64,000 nucleotides of DNA from CAWGAJ01 sp963820545 (GCA_963820545.1 CAWGAJ010000001.1:1984001-2048000); one strand, 5' to 3'; shown: positions 19,175 through 29,226, counted from the first letter of the stretch. Notes: a model not told the origin generated them from the sequence alone. Numbers and translations are program-made.

Positions 19175-19276
19175 CTACTTGCAGCAGCACGATTTCCCCA
19201 TCTTCTTTGCCACTTTTTTTGCCACTTTCTTGGCTACTTTCTTAGCAACCTTCTTGACGGCTTTTTTCTTGGCCAT
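19175..19276 (-). CDS. 33-residue Lys/Ala/Val-rich basic peptide with Cys tail
   Basis: Starts MAKKKAVKKVAKKV, continues with repeats of AKKV, and ends MGKSCCCK. GGAGG lies seven bases before the ATG at 19276, which strongly supports translation. The repeat resembles histone H1-like C-terminal domains of bacterial DNA-binding proteins, so nucleoid or RNA binding is plausible. The CCC end is unusual and could bind metal or cross-link. It lies between the terminator and a site-2 protease gene. Confidence 0.68.
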   Translation of the reverse strand: MAKKKAVKKVAKKVAKKVAKKVAKKMGKSCCCK

Positions 19277-19317
19277 AGTCGTTCCTCCATTAAAGGTTTA
19301 CGGGCTGCCCGCTTTGA

Positions 19318-20088
19318 TCACTCACGAGAATAGGCTTGCAAGGCCATGAAACTGGAGTAGGCCAAGAAGCCGAACATCAGACAAACATACCAATTCTGCC
19401 ACTTGACCGCTCCGACGACGGCAAACAATCCGGCCGCCAGCACCGAAAGCATAAGCGACTGGCGGATGCCGTCGCGGGGATTGAAGTATTGCAGGATTTC
19501 GCGGACGATTTGCCCGCCGTCCAGCGGATAGATCGGCAGCAAATTGATGAGGCCCCAAAAAACGCTGATGAAAAAAATGTCGTTTACCAAAATGGCGCGC
19601 ATAGTCAATGGTATGCCACCTTTGACTAAATCCGCCAAACCGGTCAACTCAATCCAATATGGCCTCAGATGAAAAGGCCAGTCAAAAGTGACTTGATGGC
19701 CAAATCCTGTTAAATAAAGTACCGCCACTAGCACGGCAGCCAACAAAAAACCTGCCAAAGGCCCGGCGAAACTGATAAAAATTTGTCCCCAGGACGTATT
19801 GCCTTTAGAACTATAATTTTCCGCCGTGTCGTGGCAGGTAATTCCGCCCATGCCGTAAAGCACGATCCAAGGATGGAATCCAAACGTCTTGATGACCAAG
19901 GCATGGCCCAATTCGTGTATTAAGATACTGACAAACACGGCCGCAACCCAGATCAGCATTCCGCGCACCTGGGGATTATTAGAGCCCAATATAAGCGTTA
20001 CCAGCCAGAAATAAGGGTGGATGCGGATGGGTATTCCGAATAGTCTAAAATGAATATCGGCTTGTGTGGGAGCGGGTTCGCCAAACAT
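19318..20088 (-). CDS. Site-2 protease family (M50) membrane metalloprotease
   Basis: Intramembrane zinc protease of the SpoIVFB/rseP-like clan. HELGHALV (about residue 60) gives the HExxH ligands, and NLLPIYPLDGGQ (about 188) gives the third ligand Asp. Four to five membrane spans are visible. The N-terminus FRLFGIPIRIHPYFW is the usual compact S2P start. A longer paralogue lies directly upstream on the same strand. Substrate unknown; no PDZ domain is present. Confidence 0.88.
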   Translation of the reverse strand: MFGEPAPTQADIHFRLFGIPIRIHPYFWLVTLILGSNNPQVRGMLIWVAAVFVSILIHELGHALVIKTFGFHPWIVLYGMGGITCHDTAENYSSKGNTSWGQIFISFAGPLAGFLLAAVLVAVLYLTGFGHQVTFDWPFHLRPYWIELTGLADLVKGGIPLTMRAILVNDIFFISVFWGLINLLPIYPLDGGQIVREILQYFNPRDGIRQSLMLSVLAAGLFAVVGAVKWQNWYVCLMFGFLAYSSFMALQAYSRE

Positions 20089-20092
20089 AAGA

Positions 20093-20165
20093 GGGTTCAG
20101 GGTTCAGGGGTCAGGGTTCAGAAATATTCATTCTGCACTTTTTCTGCTCTACTGTCCACTCCCTA
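20093..20165. repeat. Heptanucleotide tandem repeat
   Basis: Degenerate GGTTCAG/GGGTCAG heptamers followed by ACTGTCC-type units, between the two site-2 protease genes. Confidence 0.7.
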
Positions 20166-20174
20166 CTGCATGCT

Positions 20175-21023
20175 TCAGCAATTGCCACTGATCTTACAGG
20201 CTTGCAAGGCCTTGGAACTCACGTTGGCCAAATAGATGAAAAAAGTAGCGATAAACAAAAAATTCAATATCCCATATACCCACACCTGCCCTACCAGCAC
20301 CCAGAGAATAAACGGTACTAGATGAAAAATAGCAATTGCCCAGGCCGTAATTCGCGAGATAATAAGTGACCGACGAATCCCCTTTTGAGGATTCAAGTAA
20401 AGGAATAATTCGCGAGCGATTTGTCCGCCGTCCAGCGGATATATAGGCAACAGATTGATTATTCCCCAAAATGTGCTGATGAAAAAGATATCGTTTACAA
20501 AACTTGCCAGTTTAATCGATTCCATCCAAGCCAGTTGCACCGAATCACTCCAAAAGAACATAGGTATGAAATAATAAAACCAGTCTATAAAGACGGGCTG
20601 TCCGATTAAGAAAAGCAATGCCGCAAACACAACAGCCAAGATAAATCCCGCCATCGGTCCGGCGAAATAGATCGAAATCCGTTTCAACAGTGTATTACTT
20701 TTTGAATTGCTGTCATCCGTAGGATAATAAGAGGTTATCCCACCCAAGTCGTAAAGCACAATCTTGGGATGGTATCCATACGCCTTAATAACCATGGCAT
20801 GACCTAATTCGTGAACCAGAATGGAAATCAATACGGCCGTAATCCAAATTATTATTTCAAGAACTCCCAAATTACCCGAACCAAAAAGCATCATCTCAAG
20901 CGCTCCCAATTTAACCACACCCAGAATCACCGCTACCAACCAGAAAAACGGGTGGATGCGGACCGGAATGCCGAACAGTCTGAAATTAATGTCGACTAGA
21001 GTTGGAGCGGGTTCGTCGAGCAT
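20175..21023 (-). CDS. Site-2 protease family (M50) protein, second paralogue
   Basis: Aligns end to end with the protein at 19318-20088: FRLFGIPVRIHPFFW at the start, zinc motif HELGHAMV, and the later NLLPIYPLDGGQIARELF. It has an extra hydrophobic insert after the first span (KLGALEMMLFGSGNLG). Start 21023 (MLDEPAPT) is chosen by alignment with MFGEPAPT of the paralogue; the longer frame from 21107 runs through a palindrome. The pair is a tandem duplication that has diverged considerably, so separate substrates are likely. Confidence 0.86.
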   Translation of the reverse strand: MLDEPAPTLVDINFRLFGIPVRIHPFFWLVAVILGVVKLGALEMMLFGSGNLGVLEIIIWITAVLISILVHELGHAMVIKAYGYHPKIVLYDLGGITSYYPTDDSNSKSNTLLKRISIYFAGPMAGFILAVVFAALLFLIGQPVFIDWFYYFIPMFFWSDSVQLAWMESIKLASFVNDIFFISTFWGIINLLPIYPLDGGQIARELFLYLNPQKGIRRSLIISRITAWAIAIFHLVPFILWVLVGQVWVYGILNFLFIATFFIYLANVSSKALQACKISGNC

Positions 21024-21068
21024 AGCAAGAGCAACTGGGATTGAATTCACGGTGATATATATTGATCT

Positions 21069-21096
21069 AAGCCCACGGGTTGCAACCCGTGGGCTT
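21069..21096. repeat. Palindrome, 'AAGCCC...GGGCTT' family
   Basis: Perfect 28-bp palindrome AAGCCCACGGG TTGCAA CCCGTGGGCTT followed by TTT. It lies between lpxB and the second site-2 protease, both on the minus strand, so it is upstream of the protease start and could act as a transcript hairpin. Confidence 0.8.
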
Positions 21097-21121
21097 TTTG
21101 ATATCAATTAACAAAGACATT

Positions 21122-22396
21122 CTATTTAATGGCGGGCTGGCGGCAAGGGGTCAGGAAGTGCGGCCGGGGCAGCGGATGACGGCGCTGGGCGAGCACTTTG
21201 AGGATGTATTCAGCCGCCTGGCTGGACGCCCCGCCGTGGGCCACCTTGGTCTTTAGCGCCTCGAGCCGGTCCACGCGATCAGCCCGTTTTGCCGGATCAG
21301 TAAGCCATTGGAGCAGATGGGCGGCGATTTGTTCCGACTTGTCTTCAAAGGTCAAATATTCCGGAAAGAGCACTTTTTGGGCATCGGGCTGCGCTGGATC
21401 AAAGGGCGTCAGGTCGCGGGGATATAGCTCATCGGCGGCGAGTAAATTGACCAGCGTTATGTATTTTACCTTGCGGAAGAAACCTTGCACAAAGTAGGCC
21501 AAACGTGTGATCCAATAAAGAATCACGGTCGGCGTGGCGTGATAGAGCAGTTCCAGTGAGACCGAGCCGGAAACGGCCATGGCGCAATCGGCCAAGGACA
21601 TCAATTCGGGTGTTTTTCCCACGCAAATCTCCACCGGCAATCCCGCCGCATGGACTTGTTTTCGGGCCAGTTCGGCCTGCTGTGATTTGAAACAGGCCAT
21701 GGCAAAGCGGACGTTCGGTGCCCGTTGGCGGACTAGCGCCGCTGCCTTGAGGAACCATTTGAGGTTGTTGGTGACCTCCTGATTGCGCGAGCCGGGCAGA
21801 ATCAACACCAGCGGTCCGCTTTGCCGCCGGTGTTCTTCAATGAAAGTCTTGTCCAGGGAGTAATTTTGGACCTCATCAAAAAACGGATGGCCCACAAAGG
21901 TGGCATTGCAACCGCGTTGGCGGAGCCAGGCCTCCTCGAAAGGCAGGCTGCAGAGCACGTGATCCACATATTTGCGCATTTTACGCACGCGCCACGAGCC
22001 CCACGCCCAGATTTGCGGCGAGATGTAATAAAACACGGGAATCCCGTGCAATTTGGCCCGTTTGGCAATCCACCAGTTGAATCCGGGATAGTCGATCAGC
22101 ACCACGGCGTCGGGCCGATGATGTTTAAAGTAGCGATCGGCCCGGCTGACCAGCACCCAAAATCGATGCAAATTGGCCAACACCCGGGCAAACCACATCA
22201 CGGCCAGGGAGGTGAGATCGGCATGAAGCTTACATCCGGCGGCGGCCATTTTCGGACCGCCGTAGCCGACTACATCCAGGTCCGGCAAGCGGCTTTTCAA
22301 CTGCCTGATCAGATTGGCGCCGTGCAGGTCGCCGCTGGGTTCGCCCGCCGAAAAGAAAATTCTATATTGTTTTGATGATGTCATATTCGCACTCAT
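21122..22396 (-). CDS. lpxB: Lipid-A-disaccharide synthase
   Basis: GT19 enzyme that condenses UDP-2,3-diacylglucosamine with lipid X to form the lipid A disaccharide on the inner-membrane face. Signatures: FFSAGEPSGDLHGANL at the N-terminus, GYGGPKMAAAGCKL, DYPGFNWWIAKRAK, and SGSVSLELLYHATPTVILYW near residue 280. The 424-residue length is slightly above the usual one because of the C-terminal tail. It implies LPS-type outer membrane lipid. It lies upstream of, and on the opposite strand to, the BASS transporter. Confidence 0.93.
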   Translation of the reverse strand: MSANMTSSKQYRIFFSAGEPSGDLHGANLIRQLKSRLPDLDVVGYGGPKMAAAGCKLHADLTSLAVMWFARVLANLHRFWVLVSRADRYFKHHRPDAVVLIDYPGFNWWIAKRAKLHGIPVFYYISPQIWAWGSWRVRKMRKYVDHVLCSLPFEEAWLRQRGCNATFVGHPFFDEVQNYSLDKTFIEEHRRQSGPLVLILPGSRNQEVTNNLKWFLKAAALVRQRAPNVRFAMACFKSQQAELARKQVHAAGLPVEICVGKTPELMSLADCAMAVSGSVSLELLYHATPTVILYWITRLAYFVQGFFRKVKYITLVNLLAADELYPRDLTPFDPAQPDAQKVLFPEYLTFEDKSEQIAAHLLQWLTDPAKRADRVDRLEALKTKVAHGGASSQAAEYILKVLAQRRHPLPRPHFLTPCRQPAIK

Positions 22397-22449
22397 CCGC
22401 TAAAATCTGACTAAGTATTGCAGAAATAAGCAAGTGAATAAAGTGCAAT

Positions 22450-22566
22450 TTATTAAGGGGTCAGAGGTCGGGGATCAGATATGTTATCAGTTGTCAGTTT
22501 GCAGTAATCAGTTTTCTGTTATTTATGGTCTCCCTCCATCTCTGTCCCCTGTCTGCTGTCCCCTGA
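22450..22566. repeat. Heptanucleotide repeats between divergent genes
   Basis: Degenerate GGGTCAG/GGGATCAG, TCAGTTG/TCAGTTT and CTGTCCC/CTGTCTG heptamer runs fill almost the whole spacer between lpxB and the transporter gene. Confidence 0.7.
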
Positions 22567-22572
22567 TTAATC

Positions 22573-23529
22573 ATGTTTGAACGCCTTTTACTAGTTTGGC
22601 TATGTCTTTTGGGATTATTGGCTTATTATTGGTCGCGCTGGATGCCGGGTGTATGGGATCCGTTTCTGGCCAGCAAGCCGGTGCTGAATTATTTCTTTTC
22701 GGTGACCATGTTCGCCTTGGGATCGCTGTTGCCCAAGGCAGAGATTTCCATGGTCTTTCGACGTTGGCCCACGGTCTTGGGCGGCACGGCCGTGCAATAC
22801 ACGGTGATGCCGTTTTTGGGCTGGAGCATGGCGTGGCTGTTCGGCCTGGACGAAGCAGCACGGATCGGCGTGATCATTGTCGGCTGCGTGCCGGGGGCAA
22901 TGGCCTCGAATGTGCTGACCATGGTCGCCCGGGGTAATGTAAGTTATTCGGTGAGTATTACCACCTCTTCAACCCTGCTCTCGCCGATCGTGGTGCCGTT
23001 TGGACTGTGGCTCTGCCTGGGACGGCAGGTGAATTTTCCCACTTTACAGGTCAGTTACGAACTAGCGTGGATGGTCGTTTTGCCGGTAGTGGCCGGCCAT
23101 CTGCTGTCGCGATACTATTCTCCTTGGCAGCGATTGGCCCAGCGGTTTGCCGGTATTGTGGCTAATCTGAGTATTTTGTGGATCATCGGCGTGGTGGTCG
23201 CAATCAATCGCCAGGCGCTAACGCAAATCGACGCCCGATTGTTTTGGGCCTTGCTGGCGGTTAATGGCTTGGGTTACCTGGGCGGATGGCTCGGTGCTTA
23301 TTTGATGGGCCTGCCGTATCAGATGCGTCGCGCCCTGACGCTGGAGGTAGGCATGCAAAACGCCGGCTTGGGAACCGTGTTGGCATTAACGGTGTTTAGC
23401 GACTATCCGGCCGCGACAATTCCGCCGGCCATCTATACTTTTGGATGCGTGCTCACCGGCACGATTCTGGCCCGATTCTGGGCGGAGTTTTATCACCACG
23501 GTGGCCGGGAGAACACGGAGAAAAGTTAA
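22573..23529 (+). CDS. Bile acid:sodium symporter (BASS) family transporter
   Basis: 318 residues with about nine to ten membrane spans. The conserved crossover motif region is GCVPGAMASNVLTMVARGNVS followed by ITTSSTLLSPIVVP, and the second repeat half has LEVGMQNAGLGTVLAL. BASS proteins move organic anions (bile acids, pyruvate, pantoate and others) with Na+. The substrate cannot be deduced here. No operon partner. Confidence 0.87.
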   Translation: MFERLLLVWLCLLGLLAYYWSRWMPGVWDPFLASKPVLNYFFSVTMFALGSLLPKAEISMVFRRWPTVLGGTAVQYTVMPFLGWSMAWLFGLDEAARIGVIIVGCVPGAMASNVLTMVARGNVSYSVSITTSSTLLSPIVVPFGLWLCLGRQVNFPTLQVSYELAWMVVLPVVAGHLLSRYYSPWQRLAQRFAGIVANLSILWIIGVVVAINRQALTQIDARLFWALLAVNGLGYLGGWLGAYLMGLPYQMRRALTLEVGMQNAGLGTVLALTVFSDYPAATIPPAIYTFGCVLTGTILARFWAEFYHHGGRENTEKS

Positions 23530-23594
23530 GAATTAAAAATGAAGAGTAAGAGTATTTAAGTCTTGCTCCCAGGTTCCGCCTGAGAACGCTCCAT

Positions 23595-24161
23595 CTACGA
23601 TCCCTTTCTTCCTCCGGCCTCTAACAGTAATTCCAAGTAACTTCGGCGTTCGCTTTGTCGGAGATCAAGCGCGGCGGCTAACAAGGCAATACAATCCCGG
23701 GCCGCTGCCAGACCTTCTTTGCCGGTTCGCAGTTCCAGTTCGCAGTACGCCCCCAGTTGCTCGACCTGATCCAGAGAGCATTCTATTTGTTGACCTTGCC
23801 AGAGGACCTGGGCCTTGCGTCGCTGCTTGCGCACTTCACTTACAGGGGTGAATCCCAAAGCCTCCAGCAGGCTTTGCCAAATCAGCGCCGACTGCTCTTC
23901 GGGCGGCAGAAAAAGGTCGAGTTCCTGGCGGGTTTTGGTGGTGGCGTCGATTTTCGGACCTTTGTAGGTAAGAAAGTTCTTCAGCCCCCGGCGGCGAATC
24001 CTCAGCGCTTCGTCCGTTTTGCTGAAATCGCGCGACGGATGGGCAAAGTATAAATCCACCTCCAGTTGCGGATCTTCAATCTTTGCGCCCAGGGCGATCA
24101 GACGTTCTTCTAAGGCCTGCATGTCGGCCACGAGAAATTTTTGTTCGACTTCGTATAACAT
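23595..24161 (-). CDS. CYTH domain protein (class IV adenylate cyclase/thiamine-triphosphatase fold)
   Basis: The N-terminal EVEQKF matches the ExExK metal-binding signature of the triphosphate tunnel fold. Further tunnel residues are visible in DLYFAHPSRDF, EALRIRRRG, FLTYKGP and ELDLFLP, and the C-terminal part has YCELELRTG. At 188 residues it matches CyaB-like proteins. It could make cAMP or hydrolyse a triphosphate such as ThTP; the adjacent ThiE gene makes thiamine triphosphate worth considering, as inference. A REP palindrome lies just beyond its 3' end. Confidence 0.85.
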   Translation of the reverse strand: MLYEVEQKFLVADMQALEERLIALGAKIEDPQLEVDLYFAHPSRDFSKTDEALRIRRRGLKNFLTYKGPKIDATTKTRQELDLFLPPEEQSALIWQSLLEALGFTPVSEVRKQRRKAQVLWQGQQIECSLDQVEQLGAYCELELRTGKEGLAAARDCIALLAAALDLRQSERRSYLELLLEAGGRKGS

Positions 24162-24183
24162 TTAAGGGATCAGGGGACAGGGG

Positions 24184-25856
24184 TCAGGGATCAGGGGACA
24201 GGGATCTATCTAACAACTCACGGATCACGGTGGCGGGATCTGCTGCAGAACAGACTGCTCCGCTAACGGCGATGCGCGTAAATCCGGTTGCCAGCACCTG
24301 GGGCAGATTGGCCGGGGTGATTCCGCCGATGGCAAAGGCCGGCAAACGGATTTCGGCCGCAATCGCTCGCAGCAGTTCGAGGCCGGGAAATTGATCGAAA
24401 TGTTTTGTGTCTGAAGGGAAAGTGGGGCCGACACCGATGTAATTGGCGCCGTCGAGAACCGCCTGCCGGGCCTGTTCGATTGAGTGGGTCGAGACGCCGA
24501 CAAGGGCATCCGCGCCAAGAATCGCCCGGGCGTCCTTCACGGAAAAATCATCTTGACCTAAATGTACGCCGTCGGCCTGGCAAAGGGTGGCCAGGTCGGG
24601 CCGATCGTTGATGATCAATAAGGTTCCGCTGCCGCGGGTTAATTCGCGTAACAATCGGGCACGTTCTAACAATTGCCGGTCGGCTAAATTTTTATCGCGC
24701 AATTGCAGAACATGCACGCCGGAGTGGATCAATGTCTGGGCCAAGCGGCGGAAATCGTCGAGGGAGGATCGGCCGTCAATAAGCACATACAGCCGGGCCT
24801 GGGAAAGGCGCTTAAGGCTGGCGCGGGTAATCTCTACTGCCCGGTGCAAGGTGTAAGTACGGTAGCGGAGTTGTTTTATTTCCGTTGCCCAGGCCGGATC
24901 GATCAACTTGCCATATTCTTCCAGGCTGCGCAGCGACTCTTGCAGCCGGGCGAAATTGGCCGAAAAGACCTGGGAGGCGTCGGTGCGATGCTCTTCGGAT
25001 GGTATGGATAATGTCGTGCCCACGTCGGCCTGGGTTTCCGCGCGGCCAGGAGCTGATTGCTGGGTATTTGATCGAGCAAAGCGGCCAGATCGTGACGCAA
25101 TTGCTTGCATTGTTCGGTGAGATGCCGATCATCGAGCATAAAGCGCACGAAATCTTCTGCCACACGTAATCCTTCCCGGGCGCGATTTGCAGCGGCATCG
25201 AGGATGCGGAGCACAGCGAAGGGCAAGGGGACTGAGGAGAGGGATGAAGGATGAGGTATGAAGGATGAAGGACGAATGAAACCGGTAGCGGTTTCGCACT
25301 GTCCACCGCCCACTGCCCCCGGTCCACTGTCCACTGTCTGCATTTTGCAATTTTCAATTTGCAATTCATCTTCGCTTGTAAAGTCCAGCGGCGCGGCTTC
25401 GAGGGGCAAGGGGCCGGCTTGAGAACCGTATTTTTTACGCATATCGGCTGCGACGTCTTCTCCGCGCAGGCCTTTTTTGTTGAGCCAAGAAGATAATTCA
25501 TCGTCGGCCATCAGCAGGCAGAGCAACAGATGTTCGGTTGCTAACATGGGAGGGTGAACATATTGCTCCACCAGTGCAGAGACGGCCTGCAATGAAGACT
25601 GAAGTTTTTCTGTAAAAATTAGTAGTGTGGTGGTACCACTATTGGGTGGAGCCACAAGAAGTCTAGGCCAATACTCGCGTACGGAATTGATGGTGATACC
25701 GTGCTGGGCGAGCAGCAATGCCGCCCGGCATTCTGGTTCGGCCAATAAGCCCAACAGGATGGCGGGAGCGGCCAGCTCGGCGTAATCGGCACGATTTATG
25801 CAACCGGCAGCGTAAAGCAAGACCCGTTCGGCGCCGGAAGTTAATTGATATTGCAT
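24184..25856 (-). CDS. thiE: Clp_N-like domain fused to ThiE-associated domain and thiamine phosphate synthase, frameshifted
   Basis: ThiE joins HMP-PP to THZ-P. The C-terminal domain has LYVLIDGR, LQLRDKNLADRQLL, LIINDRPDLA, DGVHLGQDD and GVGPTFPSDTKH. Before it comes the helical domain found fused to some ThiE proteins (RILDAANRAREGLRVAEDF, LRHDLAALL, DVGTT). The first ~150 residues (ERVLLYAAGC, LATEHLLLCLLM) look like a Clp_N repeat pair, an unusual addition. Between them is a low-complexity linker made of heptamer repeats (RPSSFIPHPSSLSS). The frame changes near 25050 in a CCGCGCGG run (AAR to ETQADVGT). Start 25856 was chosen because the Clp_N part begins there. Confidence 0.75.
25205..25375. 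repeat. Heptamer repeats inside the thiE reading frame
   Basis: GGATGAA/GGATGAG units (25240-25275) and CACTGTC/CACTGCC units (25297-25340) are translated in frame as the linker between the Clp_N-like and ThiE parts. Similar runs lie outside genes at 11945, 22455 and 63190. Confidence 0.75.
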
Positions 25857-26016
25857 ATACTCAGTCTTACAGATTATCCGATAGCCCGCAATCCTCCTAA
25901 CCTTTTGTGGTACTTTTAGTTGCCTTGATTCGGGCAATTTTAGAAGTTACAATTCCTTGGCCGAACGAAGAGCCGCTTTTGGATCAAAGTCTGCGTTCAT
26001 GGAGGAATCGATCGCC

Positions 26017-26616
26017 ATGCGAAAAATGCCCAAGGCCATCTATTTATGGCCGGGATTGCCGCAGCTTTGGATGCGGGGAAGTTGGTCGGCCTTGGGGGTG
26101 GCCGTATGTGCGGCCGCCTTGTTGAACTTGATGATGGTGGGTAGCTTTGGTTGGAGTGAACTGATAGATGCCAGGCTGCGTAACACACTGTGGGTGGCGC
26201 TAGGGATATTGTGGTTGGGCGCGGCGCTAGTTTCCGCCGTGCAATTGCGACGCCGATCCGCCACGCTTGAAAATGTCTCGTCAGACGATCATTTCAACCA
26301 GGCGTTGGACCTTTATTTGAAAGGCGACTATTACCAAGTCGAACGTTTGTTAAATAAGATACTGAGCAAAAACACTCGCGACATAGAAGCCCGGTTGTTG
26401 CTGGCGACCATGTTGCGGCATACGGGACGCATTGAGGAGGCAACTAATCAACTCGATCAGCTCGACCGCTTTGACGGCGCGGAAAAGTGGGTTTTGGAAA
26501 TACAAAGGGAGCGTGAACTGTTGGCCGAAGCCGAGAAAAACTTAAAAGACAATCTCAAGAATGGCACGACAATTGCACCAGAAGTAAAAAATGGTGAAAT
26601 AATACATGCCGCCTGA
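26017..26616 (+). CDS. Membrane-anchored TPR protein
   Basis: Two hydrophobic spans (SALGVAVCAAALLNLMMVG and TLWVALGILWLGAALVSAV) are followed by a cytoplasmic TPR-like domain (FNQALDLYLKGDYYQVERLLNKIL, ARLLLATMLRHTGRIEEATNQLDQL) and a charged tail. Start 26017 has GGAGG about eleven bases upstream; ATG 25999 is an alternative. It lies 56 bp before clpC on the same strand and may be co-transcribed. The function is probably protein-protein interaction at the membrane. Confidence 0.75.
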   Translation: MRKMPKAIYLWPGLPQLWMRGSWSALGVAVCAAALLNLMMVGSFGWSELIDARLRNTLWVALGILWLGAALVSAVQLRRRSATLENVSSDDHFNQALDLYLKGDYYQVERLLNKILSKNTRDIEARLLLATMLRHTGRIEEATNQLDQLDRFDGAEKWVLEIQRERELLAEAEKNLKDNLKNGTTIAPEVKNGEIIHAA

Positions 26617-26672
26617 CATTTTGGCATCCAGGGTAATTTAGCAAGACCGAACCTCCTTTGGAGAATAAACAA

Positions 26673-29226
26673 ATGTACGAACGATTTACCGACCGCGCGA
26701 AAGGTGATGCAACTGGCCAACCAGGAGGCGCAGCGGTTCAATCATGAATACATCGGCACGGAACATATTTTGTTGGGCTTGATCAAGGAAGGCAGCGGCG
26801 TTGCAGCCAATGTGCTGAAGAACCTCGACGTGGATCTGCGCAAGGTCCGCCTGGAGGTGGAAAAGCTGGTGCAAAGCGGGCCCGACATGGTAACCATGGG
26901 CAAACTGCCGCAGACGCCCCGCGCGAAAAAGGTCATCGAATACTCTATGGAGGAGGCACGCAATCTGGGCCACAATTACGTGGGCACCGAACACATCCTG
27001 CTGGGACTGCTGCGCGAGCAAGAGGGCGTGGCCGCACAGGTGTTGATGAACGTGGGCCTGAAACTGGAAGAAGTTCGCGAAGAGGTGCTCAATCTTCTGG
27101 GGCACGGCATGGAAGGGCCCGAAGGTTCGGAGCGGGCCGGCGGACTGCCGGGCGGGCCCGGCGCCGAGACGCAGCGGGGAAAATCAAAGACGCCGGCCTT
27201 GGATAGCTTTGGCCGCGATCTTACCGAGTTGGCCCGGCAGGGCAAACTCGATCCGGTGATCGGCCGGGAAAAAGAAATCGAGCGAACCATGCAGGTCCTG
27301 AGCCGGCGCACGAAGAACAATCCAGTACTGTTGGGCGAGGCGGGCGTGGGCAAAACGGCCATTGTCGAGGGTTTTGCCCAGCGCGTGGTGCAAGGCGACG
27401 TGCCCGAGTTGCTCATGGATCGGCGGATCGTGGTGCTCGATCTGGCGATGATGGTGGCCGGGACCAAGTACCGCGGGCAGTTCGAGGAGCGGATCAAGGC
27501 CGTAATGAACGAGGTGCGGCGGGCCAAGAATACCATCTTGTTTATCGACGAGTTGCACACCTTGGTAGGGGCCGGCGGGGCCGAAGGGGCCATCGACGCC
27601 TCAAACGTGCTTAAGCCCGCCCTGTCAAGAGGCGAGATCCAGTGCATTGGCGCCACCACCTTGGATGAATATCGCAAATACATCGAAAAGGACAGCGCCT
27701 TGGACCGTCGCTTCCAGGTGGTGATGGTCGATCCCTCGACTAAACAAGAGACAGTCGACATCCTCAGGGGATTGCGCGATCGCTACGAGCAGCACCATCA
27801 CGTGCAGATTACCGACGACGCAGTTGAAGCGGCAGTAGAATTATCCGGCCGCTACATCACCGGCCGCTGCCTGCCGGATAAGGCCATCGACGTAATCGAC
27901 GAGGCAGGCGCCCGGGTGCACCTGAAATCCATGACCCGGCCGCCGGATCTGAAGGAAATCGACGAGCAAGTGGAGCAGCTCAACAAGGAAAAAGAAGAAG
28001 CCGTGGCCAATCAGGATTTCGAGAAGGCCGCCGCCCTCAGGGATCAGGCCGACAAACTGAAGAAGAAAAAGCAAATGATCACCCATGAGTGGCGGGAAAA
28101 ATCGCGGGAGACCGACGGCGTGGTCGACGCCGACGTGATCGCCGAGGTGGTCTCCAAGATCACGGGCATCCCCTTGACGCGATTGAGCACCGAGGACTCG
28201 ATGCGTCTGATGAAGATGGAAGGCGACCTGCACAAGCGCGTGGTCAGCCAGGACGAGGCGATCCGCTCGATCTCCAAGGCCGTGCGCCGCAGCCGCAGCG
28301 GTTTGAAAGATCCGAAGCGGCCCACCGGCTGCTTCGTATTTGCCGGACCCACGGGCGTGGGCAAGACGCTGTTGGCCAAGGCCCTGGCCGAATTCATGTT
28401 CGGCGACGAGGACGCCCTGGTGCAGATCGACATGAGCGAATACATGGAGAAACACAACATCAGCCGCTTGATCGGCGCACCACCGGGCTACGTGGGTTAC
28501 GAGGAAGGCGGCCAGTTGACGGAAAAAATCCGCCGGCGGCCCTATGCCGTCGTGCTGCTGGACGAGATCGAAAAGGCCCATCCCGACGTTTTCAACATGC
28601 TCCTGCAAGTGATGGAGGAAGGCCGGCTCACCGATAGTTTCGGCCGGAACGTGGATTTCCGTAACACGATCCTCATCATGACCACCAACGCCGGCGCCGA
28701 TGCCATCGAGAACGAAGCGGCGTTCGGCTTTCAAAAGCCCGACGAAGACGCTTCTTATGAAAATATGAAAACCCGGGTGCAAGAACAGATCGAAAAGGTC
28801 TTTAGGCCCGAGTTCCTCAACCGCGTGGACGATATCATCGTCTTCCGCCATCTCACGCAAAAGGATCTGGCCGACGTGGTCGAAATGGAATTGGGCAAGG
28901 TCCGCAAACGGCTTGACGAGTACGGCTTGAAAATGGTGCTCACCGACGAAGCGAAAGCGTTCCTGGTTAAGAAAGGCTCGAATCTCGATTTCGGCGCGCG
29001 GCCGTTACGCCGGGCGCTGGAAAATTTCGTCGAGGATCCGCTTTCCGAGGAACTCTTAAAAGGCGAGTTCCAAGGCAAGGATACAATCATGGTCGAAGTC
29101 AAGGAAGTGGGCGAAAAGAAGCAACTCGTCTTTCGCGGCGCAGTCGGCGAAGAACCGGCTGAATCCCAACCGGTCGCCGCCGCAGCCGGCGGTGATTCAA
29201 CCGAGGGCGGCACGTCCGCATCGTGA
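26673..29226 (+). CDS. clpC: ATP-dependent Clp protease ATPase subunit ClpC, frameshifted at codon 9-10
   Basis: HSP100 unfoldase feeding ClpP. The start at 26673 gives MYERFTDRA with GGAG upstream. The frame is then lost at 26692-26700, where GACCGCGCGAAAG lacks one CG needed for DRARKVMQLANQ. The rest is intact: two Clp_N repeats (1-145), AAA1 with Walker A GEAGVGKT (about 222) and ILFIDELH, a UVR motif (NQDFEKAAALRDQADKLK, about 450), AAA2 with GPTGVGKT (about 560) and VVLLDEIEKAHPD, then the ClpB_D2-small domain. An annotation starting at 26704 would lose about ten residues. The stop overlaps the next gene. Confidence 0.95.

Noticed and set aside
25856..26016. TPP riboswitch upstream of thiE
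   Set aside because: No conserved CTGAGA or ACCTGA-like thi-box core could be read on the minus strand.
26673..26704. Programmed frameshifting in clpC
   Set aside because: No slippery heptamer; the break is a lost CG in a GCGC run shared with unrelated genes, and clpC is not known to use recoding.
27841..28860. 339-codon minus-strand ORF inside clpC
   Set aside because: His/Leu/Asp-rich shadow of clpC on the opposite strand.
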